From NCBI RefSeq assembly GCF_001941845.1, contig NZ_CP018870.1:5928001-5992000 (forward strand): a DNA stretch of 64,000 bases. The letters run 5' to 3'. Positions 1-9,100 of the stretch are shown here, in pieces. The position numbers and the translations under genes are program-made. This DNA is from Streptomyces sp. TN58. GTDB lineage: Bacteria > Actinomycetota > Actinomycetes > Streptomycetales > Streptomycetaceae. The notes beneath the pieces are model-generated. The model saw only the letters and a program-made list of their open reading frames with translations, was not told the origin of the DNA and searched no databases. Position 1 is the first letter of the stretch; every line of letters begins with the position of its first letter.

Positions 1-370
1 GCTTCTCCACGAGGACGTGCTTGCCGGCGCGCAGCGCGGCGAGCGCCACGTCCAGGTGGGTTCCGGCCGGGGTGGCCACGGCGACCGCCTGGACCGACGG
101 ATCGGCCAGGACCGCCGCGTAGTCCGCGGTCGGCTGCACCGTGGAGTACCTGCCGAGCGCCTTCCGGGCCCGGTCGATGTCCAGGTCGCACAGCCACCGC
201 AGCCTGAACTGCGGGCTGGCCTGGAAGTTGCGGACGAGGTTGGGGCCCCAGTAGCCCGCACCGACCACCGCGATGCCTAACGGTGCCGCGGACGCCCGGC
301 CGGCGATCCCGGCATTCTGTCCGACGGTCCGGTCGGCGGCCTGCGCGCCGTCCTTCGAGGTGTCCTTCAC
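1..370 (-). CDS. Gfo/Idh/MocA family NAD(P)-dependent oxidoreductase, N-terminal part (cut by window edge)
   Basis: Only the first 123 codons are present; the gene continues leftwards out of the window. The N-terminal Rossmann fold is clear. After about 30 low-complexity residues comes the dinucleotide loop GAGYWG (residues 37-42), then the acidic CDLD end of the second strand, then VAVATPAGTH and finally GKHVLVEK, the conserved Lys-containing motif of this family. The GYWGPNLVRNF form resembles WlbA-like sugar dehydrogenases that oxidise or epimerise nucleotide sugars, but the substrate domain is missing, so the substrate is unknown. The GTG at 370 was chosen because GGAAGGGG lies 6 bases upstream and the fold begins shortly after it. 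The gene diverges from the glycosyltransferase at 741, so a shared role in cell-surface sugar metabolism is possible but only inferred. Confidence 0.85.
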   Translation of the reverse strand, partial: MKDTSKDGAQAADRTVGQNAGIAGRASAAPLGIAVVGAGYWGPNLVRNFQASPQFRLRWLCDLDIDRARKALGRYSTVQPTADYAAVLADPSVQAVAVATPAGTHLDVALAALRAGKHVLVEK

Positions 371-740
371 AGCGTTCCCCTTCCTTCCGCGCACGCCGAC
401 CGGCGTGACGACAACCCGTGGCCGGGGCGCGTGCGGTGGACGGGAACGCCTCGCCGAGGGCACGCCGGACGCCTGCGCGTCCCGTGCGTGCCCTGATCGA
501 CGGTGATGGCCCCCCACAACCGTTGTTCCGCGTGAATCGCGTATGCCGCCCCCCGGCCCGGCGGCCTGTTCCCCACAAGCAGCCGAACCCGTACCACCCT
601 TGCCGGTGCCGGATCTTCCCCGGCCGCGCCGAAGCGCGCCGAATCCGGTCGGCGCCGCTCAATCTAGTCCACCGGGCTTACCCCCGGGCAGAGTTGGCGG
701 AATCGCCGGGAGCGGGTGTTCGGCCGTGCATACTGCCCGG
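371..740. other. intergenic region between divergent genes
   Basis: About 370 bases separate the two divergent starts. I see no convincing gene here. A -10-like CATACT at 729-734 lies just before the GTG at 741, which would make the glycosyltransferase mRNA leaderless or nearly so. No clear -35 partner or operator was recognised. Confidence 0.5.
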
Positions 741-1613
741 GTGACCAGCATCGTGATACCGGCCCACAACGAGGGCCGGGTCATCGGCCGGCTCCTCGGC
801 GCGCTCCTGGCCGACACCTCGCCGTCCGGACCCGACATCGTCGTGGTGTGCAACGGCTGTACCGACGACACCGCGCAGGTGGCGGCCGCGCACGGCGACC
901 GGGTGCGCGTCGTGGAGATCCCGACACCCTCCAAGCACACGGCACTCCGGGTCGGCGACGAGCATGCCCTCGGCTTCCCCCGGCTCTACGTGGACGCCGA
1001 CGTCGTCATCGGCGCCGCCGGCGTACGGGCCCTCACGGGCGCGCTCGCCCAGGATCCGGACCTGCTCGCCGCCGCCCCCGGCCGGGACGTCCCGCTGGCC
1101 GGCTGCGCCTGGCCGGTCCGCGCCTACTACCGGGTGTGGCAGCTCCTCCCGGCCGTCCGCGAGGGCCTGTTCGGCCGGGGCGTCATCGCCGTAACCGAGG
1201 AGGGCCACCGGCGGATCGCGGCGCTGCCGCCGCTGATGGCCGACGACCTGGCCGCGTCCCTCGCCTTCGGCCCGGGGGAGCGGCGCGTGGTCGAGACGGC
1301 CCGGGTCGTCGTACGCCCGCCCCGCACCTGGGCCGACCTGATCCGCCGCAAGGTCCGCGCGGCGACCTCCTCCGCCGAGTTCGAGCGCTTCCAGGCGGCG
1401 CGGGGGGCGGGGGAGGCGGTGGCCGGCGCCGCGCCGTCCGCCCGCACCGGCACGGGGGACCTGCGCGCCCTGCTGCGCGCCCGGCCGACGCTGGTGCCCG
1501 AGGTGGCGGTCTTCGGGACCGCCGCGCTCGCCGCCCGCCGGGGCGCCCGCAGGGCCATCCGGGACCAGGACTTCTCCACCTGGCTGCGGGACGAGAGCAG
1601 CCGGCGGGGGTGA
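741..1613 (+). CDS. family 2 glycosyltransferase
   Basis: The 290-residue protein has the GT-A fold order of family 2 glycosyltransferases. It opens with VTSIVIPAHNE, continues with IVVVCNGCTDDT (nucleotide-binding region) and has the metal-binding LYVDADVVI, a DxD-type motif, near residue 80. It lacks membrane segments, so it is a soluble or peripheral enzyme transferring an unknown sugar from a nucleotide donor. The open frame extends upstream to 543, but the family start (strand one, SIVIPAHNE) fits the GTG at 741. A CATACT box 7 bases upstream suggests leaderless translation. The C-terminal 60 residues are Ala/Arg-rich and not recognisable. Neighbours give no pathway; the divergent oxidoreductase could act on sugars too. 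Confidence 0.85.
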   Translation: MTSIVIPAHNEGRVIGRLLGALLADTSPSGPDIVVVCNGCTDDTAQVAAAHGDRVRVVEIPTPSKHTALRVGDEHALGFPRLYVDADVVIGAAGVRALTGALAQDPDLLAAAPGRDVPLAGCAWPVRAYYRVWQLLPAVREGLFGRGVIAVTEEGHRRIAALPPLMADDLAASLAFGPGERRVVETARVVVRPPRTWADLIRRKVRAATSSAEFERFQAARGAGEAVAGAAPSARTGTGDLRALLRARPTLVPEVAVFGTAALAARRGARRAIRDQDFSTWLRDESSRRG

Positions 1614-1726
1614 CCCGGGTCGTACGGCCGAATCCCGTCGTACGCACCGCAGTTGGCCCGTACAAGCACTAGGGTGCGACTCGCACGTTCGAGTGACTCG
1701 GACCGTATCCACGGGAGCTCCAGAGC

Positions 1727-3085
1727 ATGTATCTCGCGGACCGCTCCGCGCCGGCGGGCGCGAAGACCGCGCCGGGCGGGGGATCCGGCAGGGCGCCGGC
1801 GGTCGCCTCGACCGTCCTCGCCCTGGGCACGGTCAGCATGATCACCGACATCTCCTCCGAGATGGTCACCGCCGTCCTGCCCCTCTACCTGATCGCGGGG
1901 CTCGGCCTGAGCCCGCTCGGCTTCGGCGCGCTCGACGGCGTCTACAACGGCGTCAGCGCCCTGGTCCAGCTCACCGGCGGCCACCTCGCCGACCGGGTCC
2001 GCAACCACAAGCTGGTCGCGGGCATCGGCTACGGCCTGTCCGCCCTGTGCAAACCGCTGCTGCTGCTCGCCCACAGCCTCGGCCCGATCAGCGTCGTCCT
2101 CGCGCTGGAACGCACCGGCAAGGGGCTGCGCACCGCCCCGCGCGACGCGCTGATCTCCCTCTCCACCCCGGACGCGTTACAGGGCCGGGCCTTCGGCGTG
2201 CACCGGGCCATGGACACCACCGGGGCGCTGCTCGGCCCGCTCGCCGCCTTCCTCATCCTCGGCGTGGCCGTCGACGGCTACGACGCCGTCTTCGGAGTCA
2301 GCGCCTGCCTCGCCGTCCTCGGCGTCGTCGTACTCGTGCTGTTCGTCCCCTCGGGCGCGCACGCCCCCCTGCCCCGCCCCCGGCCGGCCGCCGCGCCGGC
2401 CGCGCCGCCCGCCCCCGCACGCCCCGACCCCGTACGGCTGCGCGACGCCGCGGCGCTGCTGCGCCTGCCGCGGCTGCGTGCCCTGGCGCTCTGCGCGGTC
2501 CTGCTCGGCCTCACCACCGTCAGCGACGCCTTCGTCTACCTGCTGCTGCAGCGCCGGACCGGCATCGACGACCGGTGGTTCCCGCTGCTGCCGCTGGGCA
2601 CCGCCGCCGTGTTCCTGCTGCTGGCCGTCCCGGCCGGCGCCCTCGCCGACCGGATCGGGCGTCGCACCGTCTTCCTGACCGGCCACGCCCTCCTCCTCGC
2701 CGCGTACGGACTGCTGCTGTGGGCTCCCGACTGGCCGGCGCTGCCGTACCTGGTCCTCGCCCTGCACGGCCTGTTCTACGCCGCCACCGACGGGGTGCTG
2801 CCCGCCGCCGTCGCCGCCACCGTCCCCGGGCGGCTGCGCGCCACCGGCCTGGCCCTGGTCGGCACCGGGCAGGCGCTGGCCCGCTTCGGCTGCTCGCTGG
2901 CCTTCGGCGCCGCGTGGGCCCTGTGGGGCACCGGTCCGGCCCTCGCCGCCGCGGCGGCCGGCCTGCTGTGCTGCGCGGCCGTCGCCGGATACGTGCTGCG
3001 GCCGGCCCCGCCGGCGCCCCCCGCACCGCTCGCTCCCCCCGCACCGCCCCTACCCGTACCGCCCGACCCGGCCCGAAGCCCGTGA
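1727..3085 (+). CDS. major facilitator superfamily (MFS) transporter
   Basis: A 452-residue integral membrane protein with about 12 hydrophobic segments. The MFS signature motif A appears twice, in the loops after helix 2 (GGHLADRVRNHK, near residue 85) and helix 8 (GALADRIGRRTV, near residue 306), which is typical of the two six-helix halves. ERTGKGLRTAPRDALIS in the first half is shared with MFS members of the drug/metabolite efflux type. The last 30 residues are a Pro/Ala-rich cytoplasmic tail. The substrate cannot be told. The ATG at 1727 follows GGGAGCTCCAGAGC, with GGGAG as ribosome binding site. A TAGGGT box at 1670-1675 may be the -10 element. The secreted TolB-like gene starts 8 bases after its stop, so the two are probably co-transcribed. 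Confidence 0.85.
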   Translation: MYLADRSAPAGAKTAPGGGSGRAPAVASTVLALGTVSMITDISSEMVTAVLPLYLIAGLGLSPLGFGALDGVYNGVSALVQLTGGHLADRVRNHKLVAGIGYGLSALCKPLLLLAHSLGPISVVLALERTGKGLRTAPRDALISLSTPDALQGRAFGVHRAMDTTGALLGPLAAFLILGVAVDGYDAVFGVSACLAVLGVVVLVLFVPSGAHAPLPRPRPAAAPAAPPAPARPDPVRLRDAAALLRLPRLRALALCAVLLGLTTVSDAFVYLLLQRRTGIDDRWFPLLPLGTAAVFLLLAVPAGALADRIGRRTVFLTGHALLLAAYGLLLWAPDWPALPYLVLALHGLFYAATDGVLPAAVAATVPGRLRATGLALVGTGQALARFGCSLAFGAAWALWGTGPALAAAAAGLLCCAAVAGYVLRPAPPAPPAPLAPPAPPLPVPPDPARSP

Positions 3086-3093
3086 GGAACCCG

Positions 3094-4110
3094 ATGACAC
3101 GCTCTCGCCGCCTGTTCGTCCTCGCGGTGGCGGTGCTGCTGCTCGGCGGCGTCGGCGCCGTCCTGGTGCAGCGCGCCGCCTCCCGCGCCGACCAGCCCCG
3201 TACGGGCGGCCCCGAGACAGTCGCGGGGCCCGTCACGCTGACAACCGGACAGGGCGCGCTGGCCTTCCTGGACAGCGGGCAGGGCCCGCACCGCGGAGCC
3301 CTCGCCTCCGTCCCCGCCGACGCGCCCGACGGCCCCCGCACCGTCTCCGACCTGACCTGCCGGCGCTTCCACGCCGCCGCCGGGACCGGCGTCTGCCTGC
3401 GCTCCAGCCCGGGCGCGCTCGCCCAGGACAACAGGGCGGTCATCCTCGACGCCGAGCTGCGCCAGACACGCAGCTTCCCCCTGGCGGGCACACCCAGCCG
3501 GGCCCGGGTCTCGCCCAGCGGCCGCCTCGCCGCATGGACGGTGTTCGTCTCCGGCGAGTCCTACGGCTCCGCGTTCTTCTCCACCCGCACCGCCATCCTG
3601 GACACCAGGACCGGGAAGCTGGACGCCAGCCTGGAGGAGTACGCCATCACCATGGACGGGCGGGACCACCGCGCCCCCGACGTGAACTTCTGGGGCGTCA
3701 CCTTCGCCCGCGACGACGACACCTTCTACGCCACCCTCTCCACGGCGGGCGAGACCCACCTGGTCAGGGGTTCCGTCTCGCGGCGCTCCGTCACCACCCT
3801 CGCCAAGAACGTCGAATGCCCGTCCCTGTCCCCGGACGAGACGCGCATCGCGTACAAGAAGCGGGTGCGGGCCGGGGCCGCGCTGTGGCGCGAGCACGTG
3901 ATGGACCTGGGGTCGCTGCGCGACCACGCGCTCGCGGAGAAGCGCAGCGTCGACGACCAGGCCGCCTGGCTCGACGACCGGACCCTGGCCTACGCCCTGC
4001 CCGCCGACGGCGCCGCCGACCGCACGGACCTGTGGACCGTGCCCGCCGACGGCTCCGGCAGCCCCGAGCCGCTGATCCCGGGGGCCGCCTCCCCGGCCCG
4101 TCTGGGCTGA
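3094..4110 (+). CDS. secreted or membrane-anchored TolB-like beta-propeller protein
   Basis: The 338-residue protein starts with a signal peptide or uncleaved anchor: MTRSRRLF then a hydrophobic stretch to about residue 26. The remainder resembles TolB/WD40-like PD40 repeats. Repeated blades end in patterns such as RARVSPSGRLAAW, CPSLSPDETRIAY and DQAAWLDDRTLAY, where a Ser-Pro-Asp/Gly turn precedes an aromatic strand. Such propellers usually bind proteins or peptides outside the membrane and are not enzymes. Two cysteines (TCRRF and GVCLR) near residues 90-106 could form a disulfide. It lies 8 bases downstream of the MFS gene and probably shares its transcript. It converges with the hydrolase at 4127, with a small 7-bp hairpin at 4095-4116 spanning the stop codon. 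The family is assigned by motif pattern only. Confidence 0.7.
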   Translation: MTRSRRLFVLAVAVLLLGGVGAVLVQRAASRADQPRTGGPETVAGPVTLTTGQGALAFLDSGQGPHRGALASVPADAPDGPRTVSDLTCRRFHAAAGTGVCLRSSPGALAQDNRAVILDAELRQTRSFPLAGTPSRARVSPSGRLAAWTVFVSGESYGSAFFSTRTAILDTRTGKLDASLEEYAITMDGRDHRAPDVNFWGVTFARDDDTFYATLSTAGETHLVRGSVSRRSVTTLAKNVECPSLSPDETRIAYKKRVRAGAALWREHVMDLGSLRDHALAEKRSVDDQAAWLDDRTLAYALPADGAADRTDLWTVPADGSGSPEPLIPGAASPARLG

Positions 4111-4126
4111 CGGGCCGGGCAGGTCC

Positions 4127-4987
4127 TCAGGCCTCGTCCACGAAGCTGCGTACCCGCTCGACCAGCGCGGCGCTGTCCCGGATCCACGCGTAGTGCCGGC
4201 TGCCCGGGGCGCCGTCGCCGAGCGCCAGCTCCCAGTACGTCACGCGGGCGCTCGTCAGCTTGTCGGCGAGCCCGCGCACGCCGCCGGGCGGTGCCATCGC
4301 GTCGCCCTTGACGGCGACCGCCAGGACCGGCAGCTCCACCTTCGCCAGCGCCTGCTCGAAGTCCACCCCGGAGGACGGCACCTGGTAGCGGCCCGTCCTG
4401 ACCTGGGTGGCCATGTCCCGCAGGACCTGCGCGGAGTCGTTGCCCAGGACCCCGATACGGCGGCCGGGGAAGTACCCGTACACCGAGGCGAACGCGGCCG
4501 CGCACTGGAAGGCGGCGAGCATCCCCAGGCTCTGCGGGAAGGGCCAGCCGCGGTAGTGGCAGGAGGGTGCGCCGACCAGGACCGCGCCGGAGGCCATGTG
4601 CGGCTCCTGGCTGAGGTAGAGGGCGCCGAGCTGCCCCCCGAGGCTGTGCCCCAGGAGGTGGCGCGGAGCCGCCGGGAAGGCCGCCTCGACCGTGCGGAAG
4701 AGCGCCGGGTAGTCGTACGCCACCATCTCGTGATAGCCGTAGCGCACCCCCCGCCCCACGCGCACGGAACTCGTGCCCTGGCCGCGCAGTTCGCCGACGG
4801 CCACCTGGAATCCGGCTTCGGCGAGGGCGTCCGCCAGCGGGGTGTAGGCGGCGGCCCTGGTGCCCATGGCGGGCATGCACACCAGGACCGGTGCCGACGG
4901 ATCACCGGGCCTGCGGTGCAGCCGGACCTGTGCCGTGGCGCCGTCCTCGGCGCGCACGGTCTCGGTGGTCACTTCGACGGACGGCAA
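4127..4987 (-). CDS. alpha/beta hydrolase of the FAAL-PKS operon
   Basis: A 286-residue alpha/beta hydrolase. The nucleophile elbow GHSLGG (Ser near residue 115) is clear. The oxyanion region is LVCMPAMGTRAAAY, and a late His (GSRHYAWIRD) probably completes the triad. It has no signal peptide and so should be cytoplasmic. The start is TTG at 4987, placed directly after the TGA of the acyl-CoA dehydrogenase, with GGGAGG about 6 bases upstream; this implies translational coupling. It is the last gene of the four-gene operon beginning with the fatty acyl-AMP ligase. The polyketide synthase of that operon has no thioesterase domain, so this enzyme is a candidate for off-loading or editing the acyl chain. 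That role is inference from position. Confidence 0.8.
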   Translation of the reverse strand: MPSVEVTTETVRAEDGATAQVRLHRRPGDPSAPVLVCMPAMGTRAAAYTPLADALAEAGFQVAVGELRGQGTSSVRVGRGVRYGYHEMVAYDYPALFRTVEAAFPAAPRHLLGHSLGGQLGALYLSQEPHMASGAVLVGAPSCHYRGWPFPQSLGMLAAFQCAAAFASVYGYFPGRRIGVLGNDSAQVLRDMATQVRTGRYQVPSSGVDFEQALAKVELPVLAVAVKGDAMAPPGGVRGLADKLTSARVTYWELALGDGAPGSRHYAWIRDSAALVERVRSFVDEA

Positions 4988-6151
4988 TCAGAGACCTCCC
5001 TCGCTCGTGGCCATCCTGCGCATTTCACGGAACACGTTCAACAGCTGGATCTCGCTGGAACCCTCGAAGATGGTCAGGGCGCGTGCGTCCCGCCAGCGCT
5101 TCTCCACGCCGTGGTCGGCGGCGATGCCGCGCCACCCGTACAACTGGAGGATCTCGTTCGAGGCGCGTACGGCGAGTTCGGTGGCGTGGTACTTCGCCAT
5201 GGAGCTCTCCTTGCCGAAGGGCAGCCCCTGATCGGCCAGCGCCGTCGCCTCGTCCAGCAGCTTGCGGGAGGCGCACAGCTCGACGTACAGCCGGCCCAGC
5301 GTCAACTGGACGTGGCTGAGGGTGTCCATGCGGTCGTCGGGGTAGACGCGGCGCTCGCCGACCCAGGTGAGCGCGTCCTTCAGCATGGCGGCGACGATGC
5401 CCGTGCCGCAGGCGGCACCGCCGATGCGGATGGTCGCGAGGAGTTCGTTCAGCAGCATCTCCCCGTCGCCGGGCCGTCCGATCAGGCTGATCGGCTCCAG
5501 GGCGACGTCCCGGAAGGTGACCGAGGGCGTGGGCAGGCAGCGGAAGGCCGCCTTCTCGATGTCCTCGCTCACGGTCACGCCCGGCGCGTCGCGCGGTACG
5601 GCGAAGAACGACAGGCCGCGTTTGCGGTTGTCCATCACCGTGTTGGCCAGGACGACGAACACGTCGGCGACGGTCCCGTTCCCGGACATGCACTTGCCGC
5701 CGTTGAGCAGCCAGCCCGAATCCGTGCGCACGGCGCGGGTGGTGGCCGCCAGCAGGTTCGAGCCGTTCTTGGGCTCGGTGAGCCCGAGCGCCGCGTAGCC
5801 GTTGTCCTTCAGGAGCCGGGTGACGAACAGCTCCTTCTGCTCGGGGGTGCCGGCGGCGACCACGGGGTGCAGTGCGCCGCGGTTGAACACCAGCGTCCAC
5901 GTCATCCCCGGGCAGACCGCCGACAGTTCACCGATGACCTGCCCGAACTCCGTGTAGGACAGCCCGGCGCCGCCGAGCTCCTCGGGGAAGGCCGCGTTGA
6001 GGATGCCCTCGGCGGCGGCCCGCTCGTGGATCGCGACGGGGAAGGCGCGCTCCTCGTCGTAGCGGCGTACGTGCGGGGCCATCACCTCATCCGCGAAAGT
6101 GCGGAACTTCTGCTTCCACTCTGATCGACTGCGAGATTCTTCCACGACCAT
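4988..6151 (-). CDS. acyl-CoA dehydrogenase family flavoprotein
   Basis: The 387-residue protein matches the FAD-dependent acyl-CoA dehydrogenase fold. The N-terminal helical domain ends in FPEELGGAGLSYTEFGQVIGEL, the middle beta domain holds GYAALGLTEPKNGSNLLAA (flavin-contacting TEP.xGS motif), and the C-terminal helical domain ends in RDARALTIFEGSSEIQLLNVFREM. The last segment carries the usual catalytic Glu region IFEGSSEIQ. It should introduce or accept a double bond next to a carbonyl of an acyl thioester, either CoA- or carrier-bound. The ATG at 6151 follows the PKS stop TAG by one base, so it is coupled to the synthase. A longer reading frame upstream lies inside the PKS gene and was not used. 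In this operon it may desaturate the finished chain; substrate and order are inferred. Confidence 0.88.
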   Translation of the reverse strand: MVVEESRSRSEWKQKFRTFADEVMAPHVRRYDEERAFPVAIHERAAAEGILNAAFPEELGGAGLSYTEFGQVIGELSAVCPGMTWTLVFNRGALHPVVAAGTPEQKELFVTRLLKDNGYAALGLTEPKNGSNLLAATTRAVRTDSGWLLNGGKCMSGNGTVADVFVVLANTVMDNRKRGLSFFAVPRDAPGVTVSEDIEKAAFRCLPTPSVTFRDVALEPISLIGRPGDGEMLLNELLATIRIGGAACGTGIVAAMLKDALTWVGERRVYPDDRMDTLSHVQLTLGRLYVELCASRKLLDEATALADQGLPFGKESSMAKYHATELAVRASNEILQLYGWRGIAADHGVEKRWRDARALTIFEGSSEIQLLNVFREMRRMATSEGGL

Positions 6152-6152
6152 C

Positions 6153-9100
6153 CTAAGAAACGGTGATGACGAACTTGCCGATGTTGACCCGGTTGCGGAG
6201 CTGCGTGATCGCCTCCGGGACGTCCTCGAAGGCGAAGACACCGCCCACCGAGGGACGGAGCACACCCGCCTCGATCAGCTCGACGAGGCGGTCCATCAAC
6301 GGCCGCAGCCGCGACGGATCACGCGCCAGCGCACCGACGTTGACGGTGCAGAAGGAGCGGCTGCTCATGAACAGCTCCCGGCCGTCCACGGCCAGGTCGA
6401 GCACCCCCGCCGCCCCGATCTCGATGAACCGGCCCCCGGCCCGCAGCAGCCCCAGGCCGCGGCCCACCGCGTCGCCGGACAGCGAGTCCACGACGAGGTC
6501 GAGCCCCCGGTCGGGGGAGAGCGCCCGCACGGCGTCGGCGAAGTCCGCCTCCGCGTAGTTGACCGGGTACTGGACCCCCAGGGCCCGCAGGTGCTCCAGC
6601 TTCGCCTCCGTGCTCGCCGTACCGAACACCGTGGCGCCGTGGTGTAGCGCCAGCTGCACACAGGCCGTACCGGTCGCGCCGGCCGCGGCCTGGACCAGCA
6701 CCCGGTCGCCCGGGAACACGCGCGCCTCCCGTTCCAGGCACGCGATGGCCGTCAGGCCGCTGATCAGCACGGAGACCGCGTCGACGGGGCTCACGCCCGC
6801 GGGCAGCGGAGCCACCGTGTACGCGGCCGTGGTCACCCGGGCCGCGTAACCGCCGTCCGGGGTCAGCGCGATGACCGCGTCACCGGGCCGCACGTGCTCG
6901 ACGCCGTCGCCCACCGCGTGGACGACGCCGGCCACCTCGTGACCGGGGACGAACGGCGGCGCCGACAGGAACGGGTGGAAACCGGTGGTCGCCAGGACGT
7001 CGATGAAGTTGACGCCGACGGCCTGCACGTCGATGACCACCTCGCCCGGCCCGGCCGTGCGCACCGGAACCTCCCCCAGCCGCAGGTCGAGCCCGGACGG
7101 GCCCGCGGCCACCGTGTAGCCGGGGACGGTGCTGTGCAGCTCCGCCCCGTCCAGCGTGACCTCCTGCGCGCCCGGCGCGGGCAGCACCTCCGCCGGAGCG
7201 TCCGGGCCATCGGGCTCCGCCGGCCCCAGCAGCCCCTCCAGGTGCAGCCCCACGGCGTCCACCGTCCGGTGGTTGAACATGAACGTCGCCGGCAGCTCCA
7301 GCCCGAAGTGGGCGCCGATCCGCCGGGTGAGGGACACCGCCAGCAGCGAGTCCACCCCCAGGCGGTCGAAGCGCGCCGAGGTGTCGATCTCGGCGGGGGA
7401 GCGGCGCAGCGCCCGGGCCAGCTCCGCCCGGACGAACTCCGCCACCGAGCCCGCCGCACCCTGCGCCCCCTCCGCACGCACCGCGCGCTGCCGCGGCGCC
7501 GCCGCCCCGGCCTGCCCGTGCGCGCCGTTGAACCGGCCCACCAAACCGTCGGCGACCTCGTCGCCCACGTCCAGGACCGCCAGCTGCAGGTGGGAGCTTC
7601 CCAGCGTCCGCAGGAACGCCGCGGCGCCCGCCTCCGGCGACATCGGGTGCAGCCCCGACTCCAGCAGCCGCGCCTGGTACCTCGGGTCGGCGACCATCCC
7701 CAGCTCCGCCCAGGGCCCCCAGTTGACCGTCCGCACCGGCGTGCGCCGGCTGCGCACCGTACCGGTCAGCGCGTCGAGCGCGGCGTTGCCGGCGGCGTAC
7801 GCGCCCTGGCCGGGCGTCACGAACAGGCTGGCCATGGACGAGAACAGCACGATGAAGTCCAGGTCCTCCGACGCCACCGCGTCGATGAGGATCCGGGCGC
7901 CCAGCTCCTTCGGCCCGACGATCGTGTTCATGCGCTCGGCCGACGTCGACTCCACCAGCGCGTCGTCGAGGATGCCCGCGGTGTGGATCACGCCGTGCAG
8001 CGCCCCGAAGCGGCGCAGCGTCTCGTCCAGGGCGCGCCGTACCGCGGCCGCGTCGGTCACGTCCGCCTGGAGGTACAGCAGCCGCCCGCCGGCCGCGTCG
8101 ACCGCCTCCTCCAGCCGCGGGTCGACCTCCGCGCGGCGCCCGGTGAGCACCACGCGTGCGCCCGCCTCGCGGGCCAGCGTGACCGCGAGCGTGGAACCGA
8201 GTCCGCCCTGGCCGCCCGTGATCCAGTAGACCCCGCCGGGCCGCAGGTCCGCCTCGCCGGAGGCCGGCTCGACCGGGGTCAGGGACGGGACGGTGCGCTC
8301 CCCCTGCCGGTAGCGCACACAGAACGCCGTGGGCGCCGTCGCGAGCTCCGCGGCGATGTCCCGGGCGAGTTCCCGCGTCGCCAGCTCCTGCGCCTCGACC
8401 CGGACGGCCCGCCCGGTCCAGCCGACGGTCTCCTGCTCCAGGGCGCGCAGCAGCGGCGGCAGCGCCACGTCGCCCGTCACCAGCGCCAGCTCGCGGCGCG
8501 TGGCGGACGCGCTGCCCGCGGCGGCCCGCAGGAACGCGAGGAACGCCTCCCGCTCCGGCTCCACGACGAGCAGGCGAGCCCGTTCCGGCAGCGACTCCAG
8601 GAACGCCGCCGCGGCCTCCTCCCCCGGCAGCGGGGCGACCGAGCAGCCGGCGCCGCCCCGGCCCAGCTCCTCCACCAGAGCCGCACACCGGGCCGCGTCG
8701 TCGGTGAGCAGGACCACAGGAGCGGCGGCTGCCGCGTCGGTCCCGGCGGGCCGCGGCTGCGGCCTCGCGTCCACGGCGAAGAAGCGCAGGGAGTGCCGGG
8801 CGCCCATCCGCTTGAGCGACACGCCCGTGAACCGTACGAGGACCCGCCCGTCGGGATCGAGCACGTCCACGTCGCAGTCGAAGGTGTCGGCGTCGGCGTC
8901 GAGTTCACCACGCAGCCGTACATGGGCGAAGACCGGACCCGACCAGGGCGCGAAGACGTCGACGCGTCCGTAGCCGAACCCCACGAACGTGCCGGCGGCG
9001 CCGCCGTCGAGGGACAGCCCGGCGATGGACTGCATGGCACCGTCCGCGACGTCCGCCGGCAGCGGCCGGCCCGCGGTCCCCGGTGACGGCGGAGCGAGCC

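Noticed and set aside
4193..6124. Long plus-strand open frame opposite the hydrolase and acyl-CoA dehydrogenase
   Set aside because: High GC leaves few stops on the opposite strand; the translation is Gly/Val/Arg/Gln-rich with no domain, while the minus-strand frames match known families.
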